Origin: Mucilaginibacter galii
GTDB taxonomy: Bacteria; Bacteroidota; Bacteroidia; Sphingobacteriales; Sphingobacteriaceae
Assembly (NCBI RefSeq): GCF_014635825.1
Contig: NZ_BMDO01000007.1
Coordinates: forward strand, 1-64,000
Length of the DNA stretch: 64,000 nucleotides
Reading direction: 5' to 3'
In this document: positions 26,262 to 36,225 of the stretch, piece after piece
How positions within the stretch are numbered: the first letter of the stretch is position 1
Layout: each line of letters starts with the position of its first letter
Notes under the pieces: generated by a model
Databases searched by the model: none
What the model was told of the DNA's origin: nothing
What the model saw: the letters and a program-made list of their open reading frames with translations, nothing else
Translations under genes and position numbers: made by a program

Positions 26262-27386
26262 ATGAAGTTAAGCCGTAAAATCATAACACTGGTTTTATTT
26301 GGATTGTTTACCGCACCTTTAACCGGCTTTTGCCAATCAGAAGCATTAAAGGTTGTGGTAAACAACCTGGCTTATTATAAACAACACTCCGAGCTTAAGT
26401 ACCTGGCCAATGCCAAAAAATCGGTAGATAGTTTGATCAAAACCCGGTCAGACTCTTCCAGTTTAGGTAAGAACATTTATAAGGCTATCGTTTACTCCAG
26501 CATAGCCTACATAGATTCTGCCAACAAGCTTAACCAGCCCGACAACTTCTTTGATCAAACGGTTGCATTGGTTAACAGGCTTGCCGCCAGCAAAAAGATC
26601 TATAAATATCAAACTGAGCTCAACTTTTCCAAGCGCTGCCTGGCCAATGTATTTATACGTAGGGGATTTGACCAAACACGGCACTTAGATTTTAATAAGG
26701 CGGTAGAATCATTTGAAAGTGCACAAGCTTATGCACCAAATTTTTCTCAGATCAACGCTTATATTGCTTACGCTAATACCCGTGCGGGACGCTTACCCGA
26801 AGCTGTTAAATTTTATAATACGCTCATTACTGCAGATAGTGTAAAAACGGAGTACGTTATTGCAGCCAGCAATATTTACAAAACCATGGGCGATACATCA
26901 AAGGCGCTTGATATACTGCAAAAAGGCCGTAGGTTTTTACCGGCCGACAAAAGCCTGATGCTGGAGGAAGCCAACATTTATAATAATAAAAAAGATTACC
27001 GTTCGCTGGAACCTATGCTAAAAGGACTGCTGGATAGCTATCCTAATGATGCAGAGGTGTATTTTATTGCCGGTAATTGCTATGATCATTTAGACCAGGC
27101 AGACAGGGCAGAGTCATTGTACCTGCGTTCCATAGAGCTCAATTCATCGGGTTATGACCCGGTTTATAACCTTGGTTTATTGTATTTAAAGCGCAGCGCA
27201 AACAATAAAAATGCCGCTGATGCCGAAAAAAACAGGCTGGTTGCTGCCCAATGGTTGCAAAAGGCATATGAAATGGCACCAAAAAACGTTAATACATTAA
27301 AGTTGCTGCAGCTTATTTATGCAAAAAATGGCAACGAAGACCAACTGAACTATATAAATTATAAATTGCAACAATTAACTAATTAG
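26262..27386 (+). CDS. Exported tetratricopeptide-repeat protein
   Basis: 374 aa. A signal peptide (about 1-24, ending GFCQ) is followed by helical repeats. Clear TPR-like units occur in the second half, for example around NAYIAYANTRAGRLPEAVKFY and AEVYFIAGNCYDHLDQADRA. It begins 3 bp after gyrA. It is likely a periplasmic scaffold; partners are unknown. The next gene is a paralogous TPR protein. Confidence 0.8.
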   Translation: MKLSRKIITLVLFGLFTAPLTGFCQSEALKVVVNNLAYYKQHSELKYLANAKKSVDSLIKTRSDSSSLGKNIYKAIVYSSIAYIDSANKLNQPDNFFDQTVALVNRLAASKKIYKYQTELNFSKRCLANVFIRRGFDQTRHLDFNKAVESFESAQAYAPNFSQINAYIAYANTRAGRLPEAVKFYNTLITADSVKTEYVIAASNIYKTMGDTSKALDILQKGRRFLPADKSLMLEEANIYNNKKDYRSLEPMLKGLLDSYPNDAEVYFIAGNCYDHLDQADRAESLYLRSIELNSSGYDPVYNLGLLYLKRSANNKNAADAEKNRLVAAQWLQKAYEMAPKNVNTLKLLQLIYAKNGNEDQLNYINYKLQQLTN

Positions 27387-27394
27387 AAATATCT

Positions 27395-28648
27395 ATGAAA
27401 ATTAAGTTTCTTATCGCAGGTACGATTGGCCTGTTCTCATTATCGGCCTATGCGCAGAAAGGCGAATTATCCACGGCCCAGCAGGAGTATGACAAGTATG
27501 AAACACTGCGTCAAAACAAGTCAATGGCCACTATGGCTTCAACCAGTATCAATACTGCAAAAGCCTCGATAGACAAAGCATCGGCAAACGAAAAAACTGC
27601 TGCTTTACCACAAACCTATGCGTTAAAAGCGGCTATTTACAGCACCTTAGCTTATAATGATACTGTAGCAACCACATCAACACCGTTATTTACAACTGCC
27701 AGCGAAGCGTTAAAAAAAGCTAAAGAGGCTGATGCTAAAGGTGAGTACAAAAGGCTGATCGATGCCTCTAATCAATACCTGGGTTACTACCAGTTGAATA
27801 AAGGCGTAAAGGAGTTTCAGGCTAAAAAATATGAAGATGCTTACAAAGCATTTGATTTTTACCGCAGTGTTTACCCTGAAGATACTACGGCCATTTATTA
27901 CAGCGGTTTAGCTGCTGCTAACTCAAAAAATTACCCGGTTGCTATTAGCAATTATAAAAAGCTGGTAACTACTAACTACAGCAGAAGAGCAGATATTTAT
28001 TCTGACCTTTCTAACATGTACCTGATGCAAAAAGACACTGCAGCAGCGCTTGCAGCTGTAGGAGAGGGCGTTAGTAAATTCCCTGCCAATGCATCGTTAC
28101 GCGGTCGTGAAGTTGAAATTGCTTTGCAGCAAGGTAAACAAGCTGAGTTTGTAGATAAAATTCAGGCTGCTATCGCTAACGATCCTAAAAACAAAACCTT
28201 ATATTTTTATTCAGGTATTGCTTACGGTAAAATAGCTGATGCACAGGCAAAAATTGCTAAAACTGCTAAAGATCCGGCTGCAAAAGCTGCTGCACAAAAA
28301 GCTGTAACCGATAACACTGAAAAAGCTGCTGACGCTTACAAAAAAGCAGTAGAAATTGATCCTGCTTATTTTGAAGCTAACCTGAACATGGGTTACATCT
28401 TAATGACATCTGCAGTTGAAGATTTCAATACAGCTAACAAAATGCCAATGAGCAAGCAGAAAGAATACAATGCTTTAATGGCTAAAGTAAACGCTGCTGC
28501 CGACAGAGCAAAGCCTTACTTAGAAAAAGCTGTAGAATTGCAACCTAAAGATCAAAGTGCTTTAGGCAACTTAAGAAATTACTACATCATCAAAAAAGAT
28601 AATGTGAAAAGCGCTGAGATCAAGAAAAGACTCGACGCTGCTCAATAA
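27395..28648 (+). CDS. Exported tetratricopeptide-repeat protein
   Basis: 417 aa. A signal peptide (1-20, ending AYAQ) and then TPR repeats, with units around AIYYSGLAAANSKNYPVAI, NKTLYFYSGIAYGK and AYFEANLNMGYIL. An Ala/Lys-rich insert near 285-305 joins two repeat blocks. It is paralogous to the preceding gene and the last of the gyrA run; a terminator follows 7 bp later. Confidence 0.82.
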   Translation: MKIKFLIAGTIGLFSLSAYAQKGELSTAQQEYDKYETLRQNKSMATMASTSINTAKASIDKASANEKTAALPQTYALKAAIYSTLAYNDTVATTSTPLFTTASEALKKAKEADAKGEYKRLIDASNQYLGYYQLNKGVKEFQAKKYEDAYKAFDFYRSVYPEDTTAIYYSGLAAANSKNYPVAISNYKKLVTTNYSRRADIYSDLSNMYLMQKDTAAALAAVGEGVSKFPANASLRGREVEIALQQGKQAEFVDKIQAAIANDPKNKTLYFYSGIAYGKIADAQAKIAKTAKDPAAKAAAQKAVTDNTEKAADAYKKAVEIDPAYFEANLNMGYILMTSAVEDFNTANKMPMSKQKEYNALMAKVNAAADRAKPYLEKAVELQPKDQSALGNLRNYYIIKKDNVKSAEIKKRLDAAQ

Positions 28649-28655
28649 ATAAAAG

Positions 28656-28686
28656 AGGGGTTCATAATTGGAACCCCTTAATTTTA
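28656..28686 (+). terminator. Terminator after the gyrA-TPR run
   Basis: AGGGGTTC / GAACCCCT stem (28656-28663, 28671-28678) followed by a T-rich stretch. Confidence 0.75.
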
Positions 28687-28762
28687 AAACTTCTATTTAA
28701 CATAATGTTAATTATGAGAATAAAAAAACAAAATTTTCGGCATTGTAAATTGAATGACCAAC

Positions 28763-28790
28763 AAAAAAGCCCTGCTAATTGCAAGGCTTT
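28763..28790 (-). terminator. Terminator of the DUF4142 gene
   Basis: On the minus strand AAAGCC...TGC / GCA...GGCTTT forms a stem with one mismatch (28766-28775, 28781-28790), followed by six T. Confidence 0.75.
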
Positions 28791-28810
28791 CGTTATTGGG
28801 AATTATTGTT

Positions 28811-29353
28811 TTATTTCAAAGAAGCATTGATGGCTTTGGCCGAATCAAGATGCGTCATTAATTTAGGAATACTTTTTTCGGCCAAATCATTTAGCGCTTT
28901 ATTCGTATTATTCGTGGCATCTTTAAACATATCAACTACTTTGCTATGATCTTTAACCATCATTTGCATGTAGGCTTTATCAAATGCCGGTCCCGATAGC
29001 TTAGCCATATTGTCTATCATCATTTGATGATCAGGGCTCAGCGTATCGGTAGCCGCTTTTAAAGTCACATATTTATCTTCAGCAAGTTTAGCAATATCTT
29101 TATCCATGCTGCTATGATCTGCAATCATCATTTTAGCAAAGTTGATAACACGCGGGTTTTGCGATTTTGATTGTGCTACAGTTGCCGCCTTAATTTCGGT
29201 CATACCAGCCTCGTGAGCACCTTTGATAAAACCCATGCCTTGGTCGTCTACCAAAGTCTTTTCGTTAAAATTCTTCGCCCTTTTATTGTCATTACAGGCC
29301 ATAGTTGATACAGCAAGCAAAGCAATTGCACTTAAATAAAGTATGTTTTTCAT
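28811..29353 (-). CDS. DUF4142 domain lipoprotein
   Basis: 180 aa. Signal peptide with lipobox STMAC (Cys ~20), then a ferritin-like four-helix DUF4142 domain with MIADHSSMDKDIAKLA and MVKDHSKVVDMF, the paired DH motifs of the family. Proteins of this family are exported and often stress-induced; the biochemical role is unknown. Monocistronic. Confidence 0.85.
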   Translation of the reverse strand: MKNILYLSAIALLAVSTMACNDNKRAKNFNEKTLVDDQGMGFIKGAHEAGMTEIKAATVAQSKSQNPRVINFAKMMIADHSSMDKDIAKLAEDKYVTLKAATDTLSPDHQMMIDNMAKLSGPAFDKAYMQMMVKDHSKVVDMFKDATNNTNKALNDLAEKSIPKLMTHLDSAKAINASLK

Positions 29354-29453
29354 TTTGTAAACAGATGAAGTTTGCAGATAATTATTTTAATAACAATTAA
29401 ATGTTAAACTGGTTTACAAAGCCTGCTATTAATCTAAAAACAATACTCCTTGC

Positions 29454-32051
29454 TTAAGCTAAGTTACGCCCTGCGTTCACAATACCATAAACAGTACGTA
29501 TTACCAACTTGCTGTACGCGCTTTTTAACTCTTCATCTTCAACGCTCTTCAACTTTTGCAATGCATAGTGCTGTACCACTACCAAAGGTAAAATAATACG
29601 CTCACGCATAGCGATGGAACGTTTCTCTATCGGGTATTCCTGCATCAGTTCCTGGTTGCCGGTCAATTCCAGCAAAATATTTTTGGTCAGATCGTATTCT
29701 GCTTTTAACTGCTTCCAAAAATCACCATAATGCTCGTCATGCTCCAAATGGGCCGTGATCCTGAAATCAGACTTAGACATCGACATCATACAGTTATCGA
29801 TCATAGTTTTGAAGAAACCTGAAGATTTATAAAGGTCTACAGCGTTCTGCCATTTGCCGGTATCTTTGGCTTTTTGTAAGGCCGAACCAACTCCGTAGAA
29901 TCCGGGTACGTTTTGTTTCAGTTGGCTCCATGAGGTTACAAAACTAATAGCCCGCAAATCTTCTAATTTAAGCGGTGCACCGGCATTGCGTTTGGTTGGC
30001 CTGCTGCTGATGTTGATGTTTGACAATAATTTTAGCGGACTCAAATTCTCCAGGTATTCTGTAAATAGCGGATGTTTGCGTAAAGCAATAAACTTCTCAT
30101 AGCTTTCATCGGCCATGGTAGTGATCAGCTTTTTGTGTTCTTCGTCCAGAAAATCGCGGTGATTTGGATGAAGTGCAGATGTTACGCCGGCATTAACCAG
30201 CTGTTCAATATTGTATTTTGCCGTATCTATAGATCCATATTGTGAACTAACTGTTTGTCCTTGTATAGTTAATTGAATATCGTCATTCGCAATTTCTTTA
30301 CCCATAGCCGCGTAAAAACGGTGGGTTTTACCGCCGCCACGTGCCGGTGGTCCCCCTCTCCCATCAAAAAACGCAAGTTCTATGTCATACTTTTTAGTGA
30401 TTGCCGTTAGTTCCACTTTAGCCTGATAGATAGACCAGTTAGCCATCAAATAGCCACCATCTTTAGTACTATCAGAGAAACCCAGCATAATCATTTGGCG
30501 GTTACCACGCTTCTTCAGATGTTCTTGGTAAAATGGATGCGTATACAAGCGCTCCATTACTTCGGCTGCGTGTTTAAGATCGTTTACAGTTTCAAATAGC
30601 GGCATAAAATCTATGGTGAGGTTTTCCTTTTTCCAGCCGCTCCATAAAAACAAGTTCATTAGGATTAATATATCCGATGCCTGCTGGCAATTGCTGATAA
30701 TGAAACGGTGACTTGCCTTTTCTCCATTTTGTTGCTGTATTTGATGCATTAAACGAATGGTACACAGCGTATCGTTAATCATCGGGTCCATACCCTTTTT
30801 TTCTCCCTCTATACAAGGATAATCTACCTCATTAAAGCTGATGAGTTTTATTTTTTCGTCTTCGCTCAATTCATCAAACCCTTTTTTGGGCAATCCATTA
30901 TTCAGTTCAGTTTGTTCCAGACCATACTGAAATACGCTACGGAGCACCCGGCTATCCTGACGTATATCTAACCCGGCAAAGTAGCAGCCGTATAATTTTA
31001 CTTTGAGCGATAGATCATCTATAATATCTAAAAAGATGCCATCGTGATCTTTAACCAATGTGTCTTTAATACCATCCAGCAAATCAATCATTTCCTGCTG
31101 TAAATTACCGGCTTCGGGCTGTGGGTTAAAGGCGTTGAGATATAACAAGTCGCCCAGTTTCGCCATTGGCTCTTCCACCCCTCTGAAAGTTATCCGGCGC
31201 TTCAAAATGCGATAATCGCGGTAATAGCACCTGAAAATTATTTGACGCAAGGTGGCGGCAACTGTACGGGTAGAATCGGTACGCACGTTGGGGTTCCCAT
31301 CGCGATCACCACCGGGCCAAAAGCCTAACTCAAATATCTGGCTGGTGAGTTCCTGCAAATCGAACTCCTCGTTTAAGCGGGTTTGAATGCCGGCCAGCGC
31401 ATAATAAAACACATGTTCCAGGAACCAGATCAGGCTAATAGCTTCATCAACCGGCGTGGGCGATGTTTTATTGAAGAAGGGAGTTTTACCTAATTGTTGT
31501 AGTAAAAGGTTAACCGTATTGATGTCGTTAGTTTTTAACGCTTCAATCAAATCGGTCATAATGGTTAACACTGTGCCAGGATAAAATTGCGTAGGGTGCG
31601 CCGTTAATACCAAGCGTAACGAGAAGTTTTTCAGCTTCTCCCTAATCTTATCGCGCATTTCGTCATCGGCCGAAATTTGCTGTAACAAACCTTGAAGTGT
31701 ACCGCTATCATCGGTACGGCTCAACTTATTGAACGATGAATCTTCAATGGCATCAAACAATACTACCTGCCTTTCAATATATTGTATGAAGCGAAACAGG
31801 CGGTTAACTTGTTCGCGTTCATCCACGCCCGGCACATGCTCATCAAAAAATGATGTAATAATATCTGAAGGTGATTTAAGCTGGGCTACCCCCTTTTCAC
31901 AATGCGATGCGAAGAAAGGAAGCAGTATACCAGTATCTTTTACCTGGTAAAACGGCAGCGTTAAAAATAAGCTATTATACAATTCAAAACGGGTAACTAC
32001 TTCTTGGGTAAACGTAGTTTCGCGGTTACTGGAGTGTTGTGGTGCGGGCAT
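29454..32051 (-). CDS. ppc: Phosphoenolpyruvate carboxylase
   Basis: 865 aa from Met 32051 (MPAPQHSS); a longer frame to 32081 exists. It carboxylates PEP to oxaloacetate to refill the TCA cycle. Diagnostic motifs are LTAHPTQF with the catalytic His (~150), WPGGDRDGNPNV (~250), the Gly-rich GFSDSTKDGGYLMANW and FDGRGGPPARGGG loop, and RPTKRNAG. The length matches family members. The neighbouring FUSC gene is divergent. Confidence 0.93.
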   Translation of the reverse strand: MPAPQHSSNRETTFTQEVVTRFELYNSLFLTLPFYQVKDTGILLPFFASHCEKGVAQLKSPSDIITSFFDEHVPGVDEREQVNRLFRFIQYIERQVVLFDAIEDSSFNKLSRTDDSGTLQGLLQQISADDEMRDKIREKLKNFSLRLVLTAHPTQFYPGTVLTIMTDLIEALKTNDINTVNLLLQQLGKTPFFNKTSPTPVDEAISLIWFLEHVFYYALAGIQTRLNEEFDLQELTSQIFELGFWPGGDRDGNPNVRTDSTRTVAATLRQIIFRCYYRDYRILKRRITFRGVEEPMAKLGDLLYLNAFNPQPEAGNLQQEMIDLLDGIKDTLVKDHDGIFLDIIDDLSLKVKLYGCYFAGLDIRQDSRVLRSVFQYGLEQTELNNGLPKKGFDELSEDEKIKLISFNEVDYPCIEGEKKGMDPMINDTLCTIRLMHQIQQQNGEKASHRFIISNCQQASDILILMNLFLWSGWKKENLTIDFMPLFETVNDLKHAAEVMERLYTHPFYQEHLKKRGNRQMIMLGFSDSTKDGGYLMANWSIYQAKVELTAITKKYDIELAFFDGRGGPPARGGGKTHRFYAAMGKEIANDDIQLTIQGQTVSSQYGSIDTAKYNIEQLVNAGVTSALHPNHRDFLDEEHKKLITTMADESYEKFIALRKHPLFTEYLENLSPLKLLSNINISSRPTKRNAGAPLKLEDLRAISFVTSWSQLKQNVPGFYGVGSALQKAKDTGKWQNAVDLYKSSGFFKTMIDNCMMSMSKSDFRITAHLEHDEHYGDFWKQLKAEYDLTKNILLELTGNQELMQEYPIEKRSIAMRERIILPLVVVQHYALQKLKSVEDEELKSAYSKLVIRTVYGIVNAGRNLA

Positions 32052-32237
32052 AGTTAACTCGGTAAATTTTGCGTTAAACACTGTTATTGCTTAACGGGGT
32101 TAAAATACGCATCTTATGTACAATTATTCAAACTAAGGTGATAAAATATAGTTATTTGGTAGACTATTTAATAATTGTGTAACATGCTGCGGCAATTATA
32201 TATTTTTGCATCATAGCGCCCATCTGTTAACAAGCCA

Positions 32238-34436
32238 ATGTCTGTTCAAACCCGCGAAATAAAAAGCTTTTTTTTTAGCCAGTACTTTTCTGATGGACTG
32301 CGCATTAGCACCGGGTTATTGCTTCCGGCAGTGCTATTTGCACAGTTTGGAATGCTGCAAACAGGCATCACCCTCTCGCTTGGTGCAGCATGTATGAGCG
32401 TAATTGACAACCCTGGCCCTGTTATTCATAAGCGTAACGCCATGCTTATTGGCAATGCGCTCATGTTTATGGTTATTGTAGTAACCGGTTACGCCCGCCT
32501 TAACTTGTGGACGCTGGGTGCTGAGGTTACCTTACTTTCTTTCCTTTTCTCGTTCCTGGTTATCTATGGCAACCGTGCTGCTGCCATTGGTACCGCCGGC
32601 TTGCTGGCCATGATTTTTGTGATGGATAAAGCCATACCTCGTCCGGATATTTTTCAAAATGCCTTAACTGTACTTTCTGGCGGCATATGGTATATGCTCA
32701 TGAGCCTGGTTTTTTTTGGCATACGCCCCTATCGTGCCGCACAGCAGGCTTTGGGTGAAAATATCAGCGATATTGTGGATTTTCTGCGCATTAAAGCCGA
32801 TTTTTATTTACCCGAAACCAGTATTGAGGACAATTACCGCAAGCTGGTATCTAAACAGATACAGGTAAGCCAACACCAGGATGCCGTGCGAGAGCTGTTG
32901 TTTAAAAGCCGTTTGGTGGTTAAAGAGTCTACCAATTACAGCCGCATGCTGGTGCTTACCTTTGTTGACCTGGTAGACTTGTTTGAGCAAATTATGGCCA
33001 CGCATTATGACTACAGTCACATGCGCGAACAATTTGCCAAGACCACCATTTTGGAAGATATAGGCCATCTATTGCATCGCATGGCTAATGAGTTGGATAA
33101 TATTGGTTATGCGGTGCTATCCAATACCTCGTACCGTTCTATAGATAACTTTAATGCAGAATTAGAAGAGCTGAAAGCAAAAATGGATGCCATTAGTGCT
33201 GATGAGCATACAGGAAGCGTTTTGGTTCTAAAGAAAGTACTCATTAACCTGCGCGATCTTAACCACAAGATCATCAGCATACACCGCTACCACAAAATAA
33301 GATCTTCTAAAAAGCAGCGGATCGAAAAAACGCCGGAAGTGGAATACGATAAATTTGTAGCCCACCAGGATTTTTCGCCAAGGTTGCTTTTAGATAACTT
33401 AACGCTTAAATCTACCACATTCCGTTTCGCGCTACGGGTGTCTTTGGTTTGTCTTACGGGCTTTATCATTACCAAAAGCAGTGCGCTGCTGCATTTAATA
33501 AATGCCATTACGGGTCACAAAATCGCTTTCGGACAGCATAGCTATTGGGTGATACTGACCATTATTGTAATTATCAAACCTGCCTTTAGCCTTTCCAAGC
33601 AACGCAACTACCAGCGTTTAATAGGTACCATTGTAGGGGGCGCTGTAGGTGTGGCTATCCTTACTTTTGTACATAACGATAATGTGCAGTTCATTTTTCT
33701 GGCGGTGCTCATGATTGGTGCTTATAGCTTTGTCAGGGTAAATTATGTGATCAGTATTATACTGATGACGCCTTACGTGCTTATCCTTTTTCGCTTTTTG
33801 GGTGTGGGGCACATTAATATTGCTGAGGAACGCATTGTTGATACCATCATCGGGTCTGTTATTGCACTGGCAGCTAACTATTTTATTTTCCCTACCTGGG
33901 AGTCAGATCAAGTGAAGCAGAGCTTGCACGAAGTATTAACGTCGAACGTAAATTACCTGGTTAAGATAGCTGAAAGCATTACCGGCATACCAGTAAGTGT
34001 TACCGAATATAAGCTGGCGCGTAAAGATGTGTACATTAAATCGGCCAACCTTTCGGCCGCGTTTGAGCGCATGACTTCTGAACCCAAAACAAAGCAACGT
34101 AAAAGTAAAGATGTACATAAGTTTGTGGTGCTTAACCACATCCTGTCATCTTATGTGGCTACCATGGCATCGGCCATATCAGGTAAAGGTATACAACGCT
34201 CAAGCGGCGAAAATCTGAAGTTAATTAAACGAAGTATTGTTATTTTGAATGATGCCGCTAAAAAGCTGGGCGGCAAAGCCATAGAATTCAGTGCTGAAAA
34301 ACTACCCACTGAGCAACCTGAAGCCACTCCTGCCACCGCCGATGATAACCTGATCAAAGAACAACTGGGCTTTATTCACAAGATAAGTACCGACGTGGCG
34401 AAAATCAGCGATAGCTTTTTGGAGAATGCTTCTTAA
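32238..34436 (+). CDS. FUSC-family (YccS/YhfK-like) membrane protein
   Basis: 732 aa in two halves. The N-terminal half has about six membrane helices (residues ~15-170), a cytoplasmic alpha-helical region (~170-390) follows, then a second membrane block (~395-560) and a C-terminal helical domain. This is the FUSC/aromatic-acid exporter-like layout. The segment HSYWVILTIIVIIKPAFSLSKQR is the conserved FUSC block. Substrate unknown. TATTTTTG at 32201-32208 is a likely -7 element. Confidence 0.82.
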   Translation: MSVQTREIKSFFFSQYFSDGLRISTGLLLPAVLFAQFGMLQTGITLSLGAACMSVIDNPGPVIHKRNAMLIGNALMFMVIVVTGYARLNLWTLGAEVTLLSFLFSFLVIYGNRAAAIGTAGLLAMIFVMDKAIPRPDIFQNALTVLSGGIWYMLMSLVFFGIRPYRAAQQALGENISDIVDFLRIKADFYLPETSIEDNYRKLVSKQIQVSQHQDAVRELLFKSRLVVKESTNYSRMLVLTFVDLVDLFEQIMATHYDYSHMREQFAKTTILEDIGHLLHRMANELDNIGYAVLSNTSYRSIDNFNAELEELKAKMDAISADEHTGSVLVLKKVLINLRDLNHKIISIHRYHKIRSSKKQRIEKTPEVEYDKFVAHQDFSPRLLLDNLTLKSTTFRFALRVSLVCLTGFIITKSSALLHLINAITGHKIAFGQHSYWVILTIIVIIKPAFSLSKQRNYQRLIGTIVGGAVGVAILTFVHNDNVQFIFLAVLMIGAYSFVRVNYVISIILMTPYVLILFRFLGVGHINIAEERIVDTIIGSVIALAANYFIFPTWESDQVKQSLHEVLTSNVNYLVKIAESITGIPVSVTEYKLARKDVYIKSANLSAAFERMTSEPKTKQRKSKDVHKFVVLNHILSSYVATMASAISGKGIQRSSGENLKLIKRSIVILNDAAKKLGGKAIEFSAEKLPTEQPEATPATADDNLIKEQLGFIHKISTDVAKISDSFLENAS

Positions 34437-34450
34437 ATCTTAATAAATAT

Positions 34451-34477
34451 TACTTCATTGCGAGGTACGAAGTAATG
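34451..34477. repeat. Short dispersed repeat (TCATTGCGAGG type)
   Basis: TCATTGCGAGGTACGAAG followed by TAATGAC, an imperfect palindrome of a type often found between genes in Bacteroidota. It lies between the convergent FUSC and phoH-like genes. Confidence 0.5.
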
Positions 34478-34503
34478 ACGGCTTTTAATGTCTAAACCGT
34501 ACT

Positions 34504-35856
34504 CTATAATAATTCGTTAGCCAAATTAGCCAATTCGCTCCGCTCGCCTTTTTGCAGGGTAACATGCGCATATAAAGGGTGGTTGCGGGCTTTATCAATA
34601 AGATAAGAAAGGCCATTACTTTCCGCATCCAGGTAAGGGGTATCTATTTGGTAAATATCGCCGGTAAAAACCACCTTACTATGCTCTCCTGCCCTCGATA
34701 TGATGGTTTTTATTTCGTGCGGTGTAAGGTTTTGCGCCTCATCTACCATGAAAAATATTTTGGTTAGCGTGCGGCCACGTATAAAGGCCAATGGTGTAAT
34801 GGAGATCTTATCGGTAGAAACCAGTTCGTCTATTTTATGCTGCATCTTTTCGTCGCCTGCAAACTGATCTTTCAAAAATTTCAGGTTATCCCAAATGGGT
34901 GCCATATAAGGGTCTATTTTCGATTTGGCATCGCCTGGTAAAAAGCCAATATCTTTATTAGCCAAAGGTATGGTGGGCCGGGTAACATAAATTTGCCGGT
35001 AATGCTTACGCTGTTCTAATGCACTGGCCAAGGCCAGCAGGGTTTTACCGGTACCGGCATTGCCCTGAATAGTTACCAGCTTAATGTCGGGATTTAACAA
35101 CGCATGCAGCGCAAAAGCCTGCTCGGTGCTTCTGGGTTGTATGTTAAAGGCCGATTGTTCCCCTAACTTTTGCATTTCACCACGTTGCTGATTGTAAAAA
35201 GCAGGGATGGCAACTTTCTTACTTTCCAATGTATAAAACATGTTGCCACCCGGTGGCGTAATGTTAAACTGATCGATAGATAACGTTTGCTGCTTATTAA
35301 GCTGCGATAATGTTTTTTCGGGTATTTTGTTGAGTACTGCTCTGCCTGTATACAGTTCTTCCAGGTTTTTCACCTTGCCGGTTTCGTAATCTTCGGCATG
35401 CAGGTTAAGGGCTTTAGCTTTCAGCCGCAGGCAAATATCTTTAGATACCAGCACCACCTTCTTAGCCGGGTTTTCTTCCTGCAAATTAAGTGCAGCGTTA
35501 AGGATGCGATGATCTATCTTGTTATTGCCAAATATAGCTTCGGCATTGGTATGCGATACTTTGTCTATAATTACTTTAAAACTTCCTTTTTGCTTGCCGT
35601 TTAGCGGTAACCATTCGGTTAGCACATGGTTTTGCGAGTAATTATCCATAAGGCGGATAAAGCCCCGGGCTTCGAAATTGCGCGTGTCATTACCGGTCTT
35701 CATGTTATCCAGTTCTTCCAACACCTGGATAGGAATGGTAACATCATGCTCCTGAAAGTTTTCAAATGCATTATGGTCATACAATATAACCGATGTATCC
35801 AGCACGAAGATTTTCTGGGTTTGCTTACTTGCCCTGCTCTTAACCTCTTTACTCAT
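34504..35856 (-). CDS. PhoH family protein with N-terminal PIN domain (PhoH2-like)
   Basis: 450 aa. Residues ~15-150 form a PIN domain (FVLDTSVILYD; acidic metal ligands), a predicted RNase. Residues ~240-450 form the PhoH ATPase with Walker A GNAGTGKT (265-272) and Walker B FFMVDEAQNLTPHE. PIN-PhoH fusions are known as RNA helicase/RNases (PhoH2). Monocistronic. A candidate ncRNA gene ends ~370 bp upstream of its start on the same strand. Confidence 0.92.
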   Translation of the reverse strand: MSKEVKSRASKQTQKIFVLDTSVILYDHNAFENFQEHDVTIPIQVLEELDNMKTGNDTRNFEARGFIRLMDNYSQNHVLTEWLPLNGKQKGSFKVIIDKVSHTNAEAIFGNNKIDHRILNAALNLQEENPAKKVVLVSKDICLRLKAKALNLHAEDYETGKVKNLEELYTGRAVLNKIPEKTLSQLNKQQTLSIDQFNITPPGGNMFYTLESKKVAIPAFYNQQRGEMQKLGEQSAFNIQPRSTEQAFALHALLNPDIKLVTIQGNAGTGKTLLALASALEQRKHYRQIYVTRPTIPLANKDIGFLPGDAKSKIDPYMAPIWDNLKFLKDQFAGDEKMQHKIDELVSTDKISITPLAFIRGRTLTKIFFMVDEAQNLTPHEIKTIISRAGEHSKVVFTGDIYQIDTPYLDAESNGLSYLIDKARNHPLYAHVTLQKGERSELANLANELL

Positions 35857-36027
35857 GTAGGGTAAAAATAGTTATTTTACGGTATAAGCAATTAAAAATG
35901 ATGAGTTGTTGTTTGGTTTAGTTAGAGCGTATGGGTTGGCATGGAAAATACTGCATGCATTTATCAGCCAGATTATTTATCAGATTTGGCTATGAAAAAC
36001 CTGGCAGGCGTAAAGATCTTCGACGAG

Positions 36028-36212
36028 CTCAGACTGACAGCTTTGTATTTGCGTTGCGCTTGAGCGTTGCTAAAGAGCTGCAAAAGCCTCAGCGTTTCTC
36101 CCTTAGCAGTTTGAATTTGTAATAGACTTAGTAAGCGCATATGTCTGCAACAAACTCAGACCGACAGCTATATATTTGCGTTGCGACTGAGCATTGCTTT
36201 TAGCATTGCAAA
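36028..36212. repeat. Imperfect direct repeat of ~57 bp, two copies
   Basis: 36028-36084 and 36155-36212 share CTCAGACYGACAGCT, then TATTTGCGTTGCG, TGAGC and TTGC...GCAAAA. Each copy contains smaller internal GCRTTGC repeats. The CTTCGACGAGCTCAGACTGACAG start of the first copy resembles a repeat frequent in Bacteroidota intergenic DNA. Confidence 0.75.
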
Positions 36213-36225
36213 AACCGCTTTAAAC

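Noticed and set aside
35931..36122. 63-aa ORF upstream of the direct repeats
   Set aside because: It is composed largely of repeat sequence and lacks a promoter or family match.
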